Shown piece by piece: positions 44,786 to 53,508 of a DNA stretch of 64,000 nucleotides (its first letter is position 1; each line of letters opens with the position of its first letter). The notes below the pieces were generated by a model. The model did not search any database. It saw nothing but the letters and a program-made list of their open reading frames with translations, and had not been told where the DNA came from. Origin of the DNA: Candidatus Sulfurimonas baltica (GTDB lineage Bacteria > Campylobacterota > Campylobacteria > Campylobacterales > Sulfurimonadaceae); contig NZ_CP054492.1 of assembly GCF_015265455.1 (NCBI RefSeq), forward strand, positions 310,001 through 374,000, read 5' to 3'. The position numbers and the translations under genes are program-made.

Positions 44786-45142
44786 TTACTTTATATTTCC
44801 AATAACCGGCAAAGCGTTCATTTTTTTTACATGTGAAGCCTCAGCTTCATCATTTATGTGAGCTTTGTTATATACAGAAGCTTTATCTATAAACTCTTGA
44901 ATAGTAAACTCTCTATCCTCATCTTTATTTGTCTCTTTTATTTTCTCATCTTTTTCAATGGTTGGTGTCCAATCTTTTTCAACCCAACTGTCCATTGTGT
45001 TTTGCAAGAAACCTTTTTCAGTTTTTTCTTCTTTTCCTGCAATAGTGTTTAATGCTTTATTTTGAGACGGATTTGCTCCATCAACCTGACTGCAGCCATT
45101 TAGCAGTATTGTTACTGATATTATTAGTGCTATATTTTTCAT
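44786..45142 (-). CDS. Small hypothetical lipoprotein
   Basis: Exported protein of 118 residues with a lipoprotein signal (MKNIALIISVTILLNGC), Cys at 17. The mature part is highly charged (KEEKTEKGF, KIKETNKDEDREF) and probably partly disordered. I do not recognise a family. Its start is preceded by TATACT six bases upstream and no Shine-Dalgarno sequence. Confidence 0.75.
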   Translation of the reverse strand: MKNIALIISVTILLNGCSQVDGANPSQNKALNTIAGKEEKTEKGFLQNTMDSWVEKDWTPTIEKDEKIKETNKDEDREFTIQEFIDKASVYNKAHINDEAEASHVKKMNALPVIGNIK

Positions 45143-45148
45143 TTTGTA

Positions 45149-45154
45149 AGTATA
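45149..45154 (-). promoter_or_regulatory. -10 box, predicted leaderless start for the lipoprotein at 45142
   Basis: On the minus strand, TATACT is followed by TACAAA and the ATG, the same six-base spacing as in the other candidates. Confidence 0.45.
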
Positions 45155-45247
45155 CTATAATAAGTTAATTATAATTTAATAATAACATCAACTTAATTTA
45201 AAGTTTATTATGACATAATTCCGACAAGATTAATTCTAGGAGAATAT

Positions 45248-46618
45248 ATGAAATTAAAAAGATTAAGTTTAGTGGCAGTAATGCTGATAGGTTCAAGTGC
45301 ATTTGCAATTGAGAACACAAAGGTATCTGGTAATGCAGAGTTGTATTATGGAACACAAAGTTCAACTGAAAATGATACAGATATGTTTAATAAAGATTCA
45401 AGTTATACGAACTTCGCAGCTCGTTTAGATTTGACTACTGATTTAACTAAAGGTGTATCTGCTGGTGTTGGTATGCAAGTTGTTACAACACTTGGTGTTG
45501 AACACAACTTAGTAGATTCTGTATGGTCAAATGCACATACTGCTTCTGCTTCAACAGGTGCAACTTTTCACTCTGCATTAGGTGGTAATTTACAAGTTGA
45601 TTCAGCTATGTGGTTTGATGAAGTATGGTTAGCAGGTACTGCTTTTGATACAACTTTAAAAATTGGTCGCCAATCTTTAGATACACCATTAGCATTTACA
45701 GAAACTTGGGGAGTTGATAAGAATACTTTTGAAGCTGTTGTTTTAATCAATCAGTCTCTTCCAAATACAACTATTGTAGCAACATATATCGGTAAGTCAA
45801 ATGGTTCTGCTGATGATATGTCAAGTAATAGAGAAAACAATGCGTCTAACAATTTAAATGACTATGGTGCAGCAGCTGCTGGTTATGTTTCAGCAGATGG
45901 TTTATTTAATACATTTGGCGTTCAAGGTACATATGCATTTGGTTTAGTAAATAACTCTTTTAAACCACTTACTGTTCAAGCTTGGTACTATGATATGATT
46001 GATTTAGCTCAAGCGTATTGGCTACAAGCTGATCTAAACTTAGATGGTATTTTAGTTGGTGCTCAATATGCAAGTACAGACTTAGATGATAATGCAAATC
46101 TTGGAACTTTAACTTCTTTTGCTCCAATTGGTGCAAATACAGAAGCTACTACAGCTTATTCGGCAATGATTGGTTATGAAGCTAAAGATGTTGTAACTGT
46201 TAAGCTAGCATATTCTTCAGTTGATGAAGATGGTACTCTCGGTGTTGCTAATACTGCAACTGGTTCTGTTGCTACTATTGGTGGTGTATCAAAACTTTAT
46301 ACTGAGATGAGATGGAACTATGGTAATGTATCTGCAGTTGGTGCTGATACATTCGCTATCACTGCCCAAACTAAAGTTTCTGACATAGATCTATTTTTAG
46401 GTTACTATGATACTGATATAGAAGCAGGTAGTGCTACAGTTCAAGCTGTTCGTGGTTTTGCTGCTAGAGAATTACAAGAAGTTGCTTTTAGAGCTTCTAC
46501 ATCTTTTGGTCCACTAGATACAGCGGCAGCTATTATTTATGCTGATAATGATGAAGTTGGTACAGCGAGTGATGCTGAAAGTATAGACCTTCAACTTTAC
46601 CTAACATATAACTTTTAA
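45248..46618 (+). CDS. Outer-membrane porin, OprD/major outer-membrane protein-like
   Basis: Outer-membrane beta-barrel of 456 residues with a signal peptide ending SSAFA. LKIGRQSLDTPLAFTETWG and TVQAWYYDMIDLAQAYWLQ resemble the OprD and Campylobacter major porin proteins; the C-terminus is LTYNF. Codon use is simple and biased, with a strong AGGAG ribosome binding site, which suits an abundant protein. TATAAT boxes lie in the AT-rich upstream region. The OprD-like porin at 30667 is a distant relative. Confidence 0.85.
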   Translation: MKLKRLSLVAVMLIGSSAFAIENTKVSGNAELYYGTQSSTENDTDMFNKDSSYTNFAARLDLTTDLTKGVSAGVGMQVVTTLGVEHNLVDSVWSNAHTASASTGATFHSALGGNLQVDSAMWFDEVWLAGTAFDTTLKIGRQSLDTPLAFTETWGVDKNTFEAVVLINQSLPNTTIVATYIGKSNGSADDMSSNRENNASNNLNDYGAAAAGYVSADGLFNTFGVQGTYAFGLVNNSFKPLTVQAWYYDMIDLAQAYWLQADLNLDGILVGAQYASTDLDDNANLGTLTSFAPIGANTEATTAYSAMIGYEAKDVVTVKLAYSSVDEDGTLGVANTATGSVATIGGVSKLYTEMRWNYGNVSAVGADTFAITAQTKVSDIDLFLGYYDTDIEAGSATVQAVRGFAARELQEVAFRASTSFGPLDTAAAIIYADNDEVGTASDAESIDLQLYLTYNF

Positions 46619-46632
46619 TAATTTTCACTTCA

Positions 46633-46671
46633 GTCCATCTTCCCTTTCCTCTTCCTTTTGGGAAGGTGGAC
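46633..46671. terminator. Hairpin with ATTTAAACT flank, copy 1
   Basis: GTCCATCTTCCC (46633-46644) and GGGAAGGTGGAC (46660-46671) pair over 12 bases with one G-U pair, followed by GCCATTTAAACT. It follows the porin gene and is related to the hairpin at 47526. Confidence 0.65.
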
Positions 46672-46814
46672 GCCATTTAAACTTCTATTACTACTCACAT
46701 TAAATAAGAACTTAATCTTTATACTACTAGTTGATTAAAAATTAATCAATATATAGTAGTTATAATACTCAGTAGCTGTTATACTTTCCCCATCAAACAA
46801 TCAAAGGAAGAAAA

Positions 46815-47477
46815 ATGAAATTAACTAAACTTAGTATAGCAGCAGCTTTAGTTGCAACAATGGCGTTCGCTGAAGAGGCAAAATCAGAAATAGAAGTTAG
46901 TGCAAATATGGCAATGGCAAGTAACTACATTTGGAGAGGTTATTCTCAAACAGCAGATACTACAGCAATTCAAGGTGGAATAGATGTGTCTTATAAAGGT
47001 TTTTATATAGGTACTTGGGGTTCAAATGTTAGTGATGAAGTATATAGCGGTGCTACAATGGAATTGGATCTGTATGCTGGTTATGCAGGTGAACTTGGAA
47101 AGTTAAGTTATGATGTAGGTGTATTAGAATTTACTTATAATGGTAATTCTGACAATAACTTTGCAGAGGCACACCTTACTTTAGGATACGATTTTGATGT
47201 TATAGCAATTAGCGGAACTTACTATGCGGGTATTAATGGTACTAACGATGCAGATTCTGATACTTGGGAGGCTGGTGTCTCAATCCCTCTTCCAATGGAC
47301 ATATCTTTAGATGCAACATATGGTGATTATAAGGATTATGGAAAGTATGCATCGGTTGGGCTAAGTAAGTCATTTGGCAAATTTGATATAAATGTTATGT
47401 ATGCCGAATACAATGATGATTTTGACAGTAGTGCAGATGAAGAAAATGTCGTTGTTACAATAGGTACAAGCTTCTAA
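46815..47477 (+). CDS. TorF-type putative outer-membrane porin
   Basis: Beta-rich outer-membrane protein of 220 residues with a signal peptide (MKLTKLSIAAALVATMAFA). The start of the mature part, ANMAMASNYIWRGYSQTADT, and the strand pattern GFYIGTWGSNV are those of the TorF family. The C-terminus ends in Phe. CAAAGGAAG precedes the ATG. A strong terminator follows it. Confidence 0.85.
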   Translation: MKLTKLSIAAALVATMAFAEEAKSEIEVSANMAMASNYIWRGYSQTADTTAIQGGIDVSYKGFYIGTWGSNVSDEVYSGATMELDLYAGYAGELGKLSYDVGVLEFTYNGNSDNNFAEAHLTLGYDFDVIAISGTYYAGINGTNDADSDTWEAGVSIPLPMDISLDATYGDYKDYGKYASVGLSKSFGKFDINVMYAEYNDDFDSSADEENVVVTIGTSF

Positions 47478-47481
47478 TCAC

Positions 47482-47513
47482 CATGCTCAGGCTAGCCTGG
47501 GCATGTTTTTTTT
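47482..47513 (+). terminator. Strong Rho-independent terminator after the TorF-type porin gene
   Basis: CATGCTCAGG and CCTGGGCATG pair (one G-U) around a CTAG core, followed directly by eight T residues. Confidence 0.92.
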
Positions 47514-47525
47514 ATTCTCCTGCAT

Positions 47526-47558
47526 CCACTATCCTTTTCCTGTTTTTTAGGATGGTGG
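47526..47558. repeat. Hairpin with ATTTAAACT flank, copy 2
   Basis: CCACTATCC (47526-47534) and GGATGGTGG (47550-47558) pair with one G-U, followed by GTATTTAAACT. It shares the pyrimidine-rich loop and ATTTAAACT flank with the hairpin at 46633. Confidence 0.55.
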
Positions 47559-47592
47559 GTATTTAAACTATTCTTTGGCTATAATTCTTCAC

Positions 47593-48549
47593 ATGTACAC
47601 ACTAATCAAAAAACTTTTTTATATCATTTTTATGCTACTCATTATTTCTGTTATCTCATTTTTGGCTATTCATGCAGCACCAAATAGTTTTTTTGCAGCG
47701 GGTGAGCTAAACCCAAATATGACTGAGGAGGCAATAGCTGTTTTAAAAGCTGTTTATGGACTTGATAAACCTCTACATGTACAATATATTGACTGGGTAA
47801 TCAATATTTTTAGTCTGAATTTTGGAATCTCTTTTGTCTCTGGTCAAGACGTTGGTTCTGAGATACTTAAACGGCTTCCAGTTACTCTGATTATGAATAT
47901 TACAGCGCTTGTTGCAGTATTTGTTATATCTCTCTATCTGGGGATAAAATCGGCTTTAAATTATGAAAAAAAGATGGATTATCTAATAAGACAGATTTCA
48001 TTAATTTCATTTTCAATGCCCTCATTTTATTTAGCACTTCTTTTTATAATATTTTTCTCTTTAAACTTAGATATGTTTCCAATATCAGGACTTCATTCAA
48101 TCGAACCACAAATAGGCATATTGTATTATCTTGATATGGCTTGGCATTTAGTTTTACCGGTTGGAGTTATGATATTTGTTGGACTTGGAAGTATGATTAT
48201 ATATGTACGCTCACTTACTTTAGAGATATTAAAGAGTGATTACTACTACTTTGCATTATCTCGCGGGCTAAACAAAAAAGAGCTGCTTCGCTACTATATA
48301 CTTCCAAATTTGCTTCCTCCAATTGTCACACTATTAGGACTTTCTCTACCCGGGCTTATAGGTGGTAGTGTTATTTTAGAGTCAATTTTTGGTATAGAGG
48401 GGATGGGACAACTATTTTTTATGAGTGCTTTGAGCAGAGATTATCCTATAATAATGGGTACTTTGATGATAACAGCATTTTTAACACTTTTAGGAAATAT
48501 GATTGCGGATTTGTTGTTGTTGAAATTGAATCCGTATATGAAAAGATGA
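47593..48549 (+). CDS. Orphan ABC transporter permease, DppB/OppB type
   Basis: Inner-membrane permease of 318 residues, peptide/nickel type. Six membrane helices and the cytoplasmic EAA-like loop (RGLNKKELLRYYILPNLLPP) are clear; GGSVILESIFGIEGMGQL is the DppB hallmark. I start at the ATG 47593, since TATAAT ends seven bases earlier; a TTG at 47575 would overlap the promoter. No partner permease, ATPase or binding protein is encoded nearby, so it must work with proteins from elsewhere. Confidence 0.9.
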   Translation: MYTLIKKLFYIIFMLLIISVISFLAIHAAPNSFFAAGELNPNMTEEAIAVLKAVYGLDKPLHVQYIDWVINIFSLNFGISFVSGQDVGSEILKRLPVTLIMNITALVAVFVISLYLGIKSALNYEKKMDYLIRQISLISFSMPSFYLALLFIIFFSLNLDMFPISGLHSIEPQIGILYYLDMAWHLVLPVGVMIFVGLGSMIIYVRSLTLEILKSDYYYFALSRGLNKKELLRYYILPNLLPPIVTLLGLSLPGLIGGSVILESIFGIEGMGQLFFMSALSRDYPIIMGTLMITAFLTLLGNMIADLLLLKLNPYMKR

Positions 48550-48556
48550 TAAATTA

Positions 48557-48652
48557 AATTAGTATGATTTATCTGAGCTGATAAGCTCAGTCTTTAGTGG
48601 CCATAGCGGCCATAGAGAAGACAAAGGGAGTTATTCCTTTGTCGGACTAATT
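48557..48652. other. Three-hairpin structured element downstream of nusA
   Basis: A 7-bp outer stem (AATTAGT 48557-48563, ACTAATT 48646-48652) encloses three perfect hairpins: CTGAGCT-GATA-AGCTCAG (48573-48590), TGGCC-ATAGC-GGCCA (48598-48612) and GACAAAGG...CCTTTGTC (48620-48643). It lies between convergent genes and could terminate both, but the multiloop shape is more elaborate than needed. A related pattern is in the nusA leader. Confidence 0.55.
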
Positions 48653-49784
48653 ATGAAAATAGTGCTTCAAGTGCATCAACACCATCTTTTGATTCTTCAA
48701 TCGTTCCATCTTCACTAGTAGTGCCACCACTCTCTACTAGTTCAATATTTAATCCACTTAACATAGATGCTAAACGGATATTTATACCGCTTTTACCTAT
48801 AGCTTTTGACTTTTGATCTGATGGAAGTGTTACGATTGCTCTTTCGGCTTCACCTTTTTCATTTTTAATTATCTCAACATTAGAAATAATTGCAGGAGCC
48901 ATAATTCTTGAAATGAAAAGCTCTGGTATTGATGTATATTCAATACAGTCAATATTTTCGCCAATAAGCTCAGCACTTACAGCATTTATACGAACACCTC
49001 TTACACCGACAGTTGCTCCGACTGCATCAACTTGAGGATGAGTGCTTAAAAGAGCAACTTTAGCTCTCTCTCCAGGAATTCTTGCACAACCCTCTATGAT
49101 AACTGCACCATCTGCAATTTCAGGTACTTCCAACGCTAATAGCTCTTCAAGAAATTTAGGAGAAGTACGTGAGAGTTCTATCTGTATACCATTCTCCTTA
49201 TCCATATTTACTCGGCGTACTACAGCTTTCATATGATCGCCTACTTTAAATAATTCACCTTTTATACGACTTTTCATTGGAAGAATAGCACGCACTTCGT
49301 CAACTTCTATGTATGTGGAGTTCTGAGCATCAACCCTTGTAACACGGCCAGTTACGAGTGTGCCTATTTTAGATTTATACTTATTGAACATCTCATCTTC
49401 AACTAGTCTCTGGATATGGTACTCTATTTCACGGTGAAGTTGAGACGCAGCAGTTCTACCATACTCTTCTAACTCATGTGGAATTTGAAGCTGATCATCA
49501 AGCTCTACTTGATCATCATATTCTTTTGCTTCTGATATAGAAATAAAAGCAGGTGCTATCTCTTCATCTTTAAGTCTTCCATCATCATCTGAAACAACAG
49601 TAATTGTTTGAATAATATCTAATGTTTTAGTTTCATTGTTAATTACTGCCTCAAAAGCAAACTTATTGTCGATTACTCTTTTTGCAGTTTGAATAAATGC
49701 TGTTTTTAGTGCCTCTGTTACTTTCTCAGGTGCAAGACCTTTTTCGTGAGCAATTGCGTCAATAATGTCTAGTATTCTTTCCAT
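48651..49784 (-). CDS. nusA: Transcription termination/antitermination factor NusA
   Basis: RNA-polymerase-binding factor of 377 residues. The N-terminal domain (MERILDIIDAIAHEKGLAPE), an S1 domain (GTLVTGRVTRVDAQN) and two KH-type domains ending with SKAIGKSGINIRLASMLSG are in the standard order. The C-terminal acidic repeats of enterobacterial NusA are absent. AAGGAATATT precedes the ATG. It has a long 5' leader from TATAAT at 49976-49981. RimP and IF2 genes, its frequent neighbours, are not adjacent. Confidence 0.96.
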   Translation of the reverse strand: MERILDIIDAIAHEKGLAPEKVTEALKTAFIQTAKRVIDNKFAFEAVINNETKTLDIIQTITVVSDDDGRLKDEEIAPAFISISEAKEYDDQVELDDQLQIPHELEEYGRTAASQLHREIEYHIQRLVEDEMFNKYKSKIGTLVTGRVTRVDAQNSTYIEVDEVRAILPMKSRIKGELFKVGDHMKAVVRRVNMDKENGIQIELSRTSPKFLEELLALEVPEIADGAVIIEGCARIPGERAKVALLSTHPQVDAVGATVGVRGVRINAVSAELIGENIDCIEYTSIPELFISRIMAPAIISNVEIIKNEKGEAERAIVTLPSDQKSKAIGKSGINIRLASMLSGLNIELVESGGTTSEDGTIEESKDGVDALEALFS

Positions 49785-49969
49785 TAATATTCCTTGATTT
49801 TATTTATAAAAATGAAGGCTTCCTTCATCTAGTTATTTAATAAAGAAACTAGGTCCCTTTATATGCGCTTTCACCGCTATGGTGACCAAAGACAGCCCTT
49901 TATTAAAGGCAAATTTTATGATTTACTCATAAAAAACAGTGTTAAAATTTTGTGGGATTTCTTATGAAG
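49785..49969 (-). promoter_or_regulatory. Structured 5' leader of nusA
   Basis: From the likely start point after the promoter GGGTATAAT (minus strand, 49976-49981), about 185 bases precede the nusA ATG. Four hairpins are visible on the minus strand: GCCTTT-AATA-AAGGGC (49895-49910), TCACC-ATAGC-GGTGA (49871-49885), CTAGTT...AACTAG (49829-49852) and ATGAAGG-AAG-CCTTCAT (49812-49828). There is no gene here. Confidence 0.55.
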
Positions 49970-50030
49970 TGTGAAATTATACCCAAATTTGATAAAATCA
50001 TCTTTAATAGATTTTTTAGTAGATTTTGTA

Positions 50031-50036
50031 TATAAT
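50031..50036 (+). promoter_or_regulatory. -10 box for the HP0268-like/miaB operon
   Basis: TATAAT, with a leader of about 30 bases ending in AAGGATTACATT before the ATG at 50074. It is divergent from the nusA promoter. Confidence 0.65.
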
Positions 50037-50073
50037 GCAAGACTTTTACAATACTAAAAATATTAAGGATTAC

Positions 50074-50322
50074 ATTATGGATTTAAAATTTGCAAGAACT
50101 GATGTTGCATCAAAACCGAAGAAAGTTGATTTAGCTAAACTGGAGTCTATTGTTGAAAAAGATGATAGTGTTATTTTCTATTTCGATAAAGAGAACTCTC
50201 ATAAAGATTTGTTAGAACTTCAAGACCATTTTGAAGCAAAAGGCAAAAGCTTTTACATGAGTGAAGTTAAATATGGTCTTGCTGATAGTGAGTACATGTA
50301 CCAAGTTCACATTATAAAATAG
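50074..50322 (+). CDS. HP0268-family small nuclease
   Basis: Soluble protein of 82 residues (MDLKFARTDVASKPKKVDLA) similar in length and pattern to Helicobacter HP0268, reported as a nicking endonuclease and purine-specific ribonuclease. The segment SVIFYFDKENSHKDLLELQD matches the HP0268 core (FYF...NAHKDML). As in Helicobacter, miaB follows. AAGGA precedes the ATG at 50074; the longer reading from 50026 overlaps the -10 box. Confidence 0.85.
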   Translation: MMDLKFARTDVASKPKKVDLAKLESIVEKDDSVIFYFDKENSHKDLLELQDHFEAKGKSFYMSEVKYGLADSEYMYQVHIIK

Positions 50323-50331
50323 ATTTTATTT

Positions 50332-51633
50332 ATGTCAAAGAAGCTATTTATTGAAACTCTGGGTTGTGCTATGAATTCTCGTGATTCTGAGCATATTATT
50401 GCTCAGCTTAGTGAGAAAGAAAATTACAGCCTCACAGATGATTTGGCAAGTGCTGATTTAATTTTAATAAATACTTGTTCAGTTAGAGAAAAACCGGTTT
50501 CTAAACTTTTTTCAGAGCTGGGCGTCTTTAACAAAAAGAAAAAAGATGGTGCTAAAATTGGTGTTTGTGGCTGCACAGCCTCTCATCTTGGTGAAGAAAT
50601 TATTAAACGCGCTCCATATGTCAGTTTTGTTCTAGGTGCTAGAAATGTTTCTAAAATAACAGATATACTGCATAAAGAAAAAGCTGTTGAAGTAGATATT
50701 AACTATGATGAGAGCGAATTTGCTTTTGATGACTTTAGAACATCACCCTACAAAGCCTTTATAAACATCTCAATGGGCTGTGATAAATCTTGTACCTATT
50801 GCATAGTTCCAAAAACAAGAGGTGATGAGATTTCTATACCTGATGAACTTATTATCAGAGAAGCTACTAGAGCTATAAACAGTGGGGCTAAAGAGATTTT
50901 TTTATTAGGTCAAAATGTAAATAATTATGGTCGCAGATTTTCAGGTGAACATGAAAAAGTCAACTTTTCAGAACTGCTTCGTCGCTTGAGCACAATTGAA
51001 GGGTTGCAAAGAATCCGCTTTACTTCTCCTCACCCGTTTCATATGGATGATGAGTTTATAGAGGAGTTTGCAAGAAATCCTAAAATCTGTAAATCAATGC
51101 ATATGCCGTTGCAAAGTGGCTCTACAAAAGTGCTTAAAGATATGAAGCGCGGTTATTCAAAAGAGTGGTTTTTGGATAGAGTAGAAAAATTAAGAAGTGT
51201 TTGTCCTGAGGTCAGTATAAGCACAGATATTATTGTGGCATTTCCCGGTGAGAGTGATGAAGATTTTAAAGAAACCATTGATGTTATGAAGAGAGTGAGA
51301 TTTGATCAAATTTTCTCTTTTAAATATTCCCCTCGGCCAGAGACTGAGGCAGAACATTTTACAAATACGGTAGACGAAGATGTAGCCTCTTTTAGACTTA
51401 CAACGCTGCAAAATCTTCACACTGAGATACTAGATGAGATAAATGCTACATCTTTAGGCAAAACATACAGAGTCTATTTTGAAGACCTAAACAAAGATTA
51501 TTTTGTAAGTGGTAGAAGTGACAACAATATTGTTATTAAAGTTAAAGGTTCAGATGAACTTTTAGGTGAGTTTCGTGATGTTAAAATTAGTGCTATTGGT
51601 AGAACTATTTTAACTGGAGAAATTGTTGCGTAA
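50332..51633 (+). CDS. miaB: tRNA-2-methylthio-N6-dimethylallyladenosine synthase
   Basis: Radical-SAM methylthiotransferase of 433 residues that modifies A37 of tRNAs reading UNN codons. N-terminal UPF0004 cysteines ([29 protein letters not shown]), the radical-SAM [11 protein letters not shown] and a C-terminal TRAM domain are present. It starts nine bases after the HP0268-like gene and overlaps the acyltransferase gene. Confidence 0.96.
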   Translation: MSKKLFIETLGCAMNSRDSEHIIAQLSEKENYSLTDDLASADLILINTCSVREKPVSKLFSELGVFNKKKKDGAKIGVCGCTASHLGEEIIKRAPYVSFVLGARNVSKITDILHKEKAVEVDINYDESEFAFDDFRTSPYKAFINISMGCDKSCTYCIVPKTRGDEISIPDELIIREATRAINSGAKEIFLLGQNVNNYGRRFSGEHEKVNFSELLRRLSTIEGLQRIRFTSPHPFHMDDEFIEEFARNPKICKSMHMPLQSGSTKVLKDMKRGYSKEWFLDRVEKLRSVCPEVSISTDIIVAFPGESDEDFKETIDVMKRVRFDQIFSFKYSPRPETEAEHFTNTVDEDVASFRLTTLQNLHTEILDEINATSLGKTYRVYFEDLNKDYFVSGRSDNNIVIKVKGSDELLGEFRDVKISAIGRTILTGEIVA

Positions 51634-52249
51634 AAGATTGTTTCGTGCAACCGTGCTAATGGTTGTCCCATTTTTTGCATCTTTACTAATTAGACTACTT
51701 CACTTAACAAACAAAAAAGTGTTCCATTCTCCAAAAAGTGTAGGAAATGAGCCTATTATTTTAGCCTGTTGGCATGGTGAACTTTTAATGCTCCCCTATA
51801 TTTACTTCAGATATAGAAAAACTCTTAAAGCCAAAGTTTTAATATCCAGCCATTTTGATGGACTTTTAATCTCAAAAACTATAGAATACTTTGGGTTACA
51901 AACTATTGCGGGTTCTACAAACAGAAATGCAGCGAAAGTTTTGATTCAGGGTATTAGAGCATTAAAAGATGGATATGACATAGGAATTACGCCAGATGGT
52001 CCAAAGGGTCCACGACATGAAGTTGCTGATGGCATAGTTGTTATGGCTAAAAAAACTAAGGCAAAGATAGTACTACTAAACGTAAAGCCTACAAAATATT
52101 GGCAGTTAAATTCTTGGGATAAGTTTATTATTCCAAAACCTTTTGGGACCTTACATTATTATTCAACATCTGAAATTGATGTTAGTGAAATGGATATACA
52201 AGAGGCTAAACTTTTAATCAAGGAAGGATTGCTAAAACATGAAGCCTAA
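51626..52249 (+). CDS. DUF374 lysophospholipid acyltransferase-like protein
   Basis: Membrane-associated acyltransferase-like protein of 207 residues, DUF374 family, homologous in place to HP0270 of Helicobacter. An N-terminal helix ([15 protein letters not shown]) is followed by the LPLAT motifs [20 protein letters not shown] and [15 protein letters not shown]. The start is TTG (51626, or 51623) with GGAGA upstream, overlapping the miaB stop. It may acylate lipid A or phospholipids. Confidence 0.85.
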   Translation: MRKRLFRATVLMVVPFFASLLIRLLHLTNKKVFHSPKSVGNEPIILACWHGELLMLPYIYFRYRKTLKAKVLISSHFDGLLISKTIEYFGLQTIAGSTNRNAAKVLIQGIRALKDGYDIGITPDGPKGPRHEVADGIVVMAKKTKAKIVLLNVKPTKYWQLNSWDKFIIPKPFGTLHYYSTSEIDVSEMDIQEAKLLIKEGLLKHEA

Positions 52250-52697
52250 AGTAATATTTTTTATTTTTTCATTCTCTTTACTTGCTATTATGGGTGGATT
52301 TTTTCTATTGAGCCCATCTTATGAAAAGTCTTTAAAAGCTAAATACTACTACGAAGTTTCAGACTATAAAGAGGCTTACACTCTTGCAAAAGAGGCATTT
52401 AGTTTGGATATATATAACCGCATGGCAGCAACTATTATGGCTCAATCTCAAAATTCACTTAGATATGTTAGATACAATGATGATGCTAAAAAATATACCA
52501 AGGTAATAGACGAGATAGCACTTCATGAAGATATTTCAGATTCAGACAAAGCTAAAATAAGGATGATTTGTAACATAATGATTAGCTCATATATAAAACT
52601 GGCACCAAGCGTTATAACCGATAAAGAGTTAGTTGCCCAATCAGCAAAATATTATGACATGTTTGAGAAGCTTCTTGAAAAAGTTAATAAGCGCTAA
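52239..52697 (+). CDS. Membrane-anchored helical protein, TPR-like
   Basis: Protein of 152 residues with one N-terminal membrane helix (VIFFIFSFSLLAIMGGFFLL) and a helical domain facing the periplasm or cytoplasm (KYYYEVSDYKEAYTLAKEAF resembles a TPR helix pair). I do not recognise a family. It overlaps the acyltransferase gene by 11 bases and the recombinase gene by 23, so it is part of a tightly packed operon. Confidence 0.7.
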   Translation: MKPKVIFFIFSFSLLAIMGGFFLLSPSYEKSLKAKYYYEVSDYKEAYTLAKEAFSLDIYNRMAATIMAQSQNSLRYVRYNDDAKKYTKVIDEIALHEDISDSDKAKIRMICNIMISSYIKLAPSVITDKELVAQSAKYYDMFEKLLEKVNKR

Positions 52698-53508
52698 GCG
52701 CAAAGAATTTTTACAAAACCTAGAGGAGCTGGGCTACTCCGATTTAACTGTTAAAAGTTATGATGAGTCTTTAAAAGAGGCACTTTTATATATAGAAATA
52801 GTAGAAGAAAAAAATCATCTTCTCTTCAATCTTATGCCGTATCGAATAAAAATTGCCCCCCTTAATCCAAAAACAATAAGCAAAAAACTTAGTTCTATCC
52901 GTTCATTTGTTGAGTACTTAAATGAGAATGGAGTAGATGTTACTTTAAAAGCAGATGATAGTGTAAAGGTTGCAAAAACTCTTCCAAAGCCGATTTCTCA
53001 CAAGCACATTCTTGAGGCATTATCGCACTGTGAATCAGACGAGAAGCTGATAGTAACAATGCTATACACATTAGGGCTGAGAATATCTGAGCTGTCATCA
53101 CTTAAAATGGATGATATATCAAATGATTGGGTAAGGGTTTTGGGAAAAGGCAATAAACATAGAGATATTCCACTTTTAGCTTCCACAAAAGAGATGCTCG
53201 AAGAACATTTGAGTACAACACTGCAAAAAAAGTTCATTTTTGAAAAAAATGGCGAAAGATTAAGCGAAAACAGTCTAAGATATATTATTATAAAAGTCTT
53301 TAGAAGAGTTGGATTGAAAGCTACTCCGCATCAACTTCGCCATTCGTATGCGTCTGAGCTGTTAAATGGCAGTGCTCCTATAGCGGATGTTAGTGAGTTG
53401 CTGGGTCACTCATCTATGGCTACAACACAAATATATACAAAATTGGGTAGTGCATTGAAACAACAAAACTATAACAAAGCGCATCCGCTTTCTAAAGTGG
53501 ACGATTAA
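52675..53508 (+). CDS. Tyrosine recombinase, XerD/XerH-like
   Basis: Site-specific recombinase of 277 residues. The catalytic set is visible: Arg in TLGLRISELSS, Lys in GKGNKHRDIP, HxxR in PHQLRHSYA, His in LGHSSMATTQ and the Tyr nucleophile in IYTKLG. The start is probably TTG at 52675 with GAGAAG upstream. It is shorter than Helicobacter XerH (about 350 residues). It could be the chromosome dimer resolution enzyme; no dif site was found in the window. Confidence 0.88.
   Translation: MKKLISAKRKEFLQNLEELGYSDLTVKSYDESLKEALLYIEIVEEKNHLLFNLMPYRIKIAPLNPKTISKKLSSIRSFVEYLNENGVDVTLKADDSVKVAKTLPKPISHKHILEALSHCESDEKLIVTMLYTLGLRISELSSLKMDDISNDWVRVLGKGNKHRDIPLLASTKEMLEEHLSTTLQKKFIFEKNGERLSENSLRYIIIKVFRRVGLKATPHQLRHSYASELLNGSAPIADVSELLGHSSMATTQIYTKLGSALKQQNYNKAHPLSKVDD

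Noticed and set aside
48557-48652. Possible tRNA or 5S-like gene because of the cloverleaf-like hairpins and CCATAGCGG
   Set aside because: No T-loop, anticodon or acceptor features, and only a short string resembles 5S rRNA. Reported as a structured element only.
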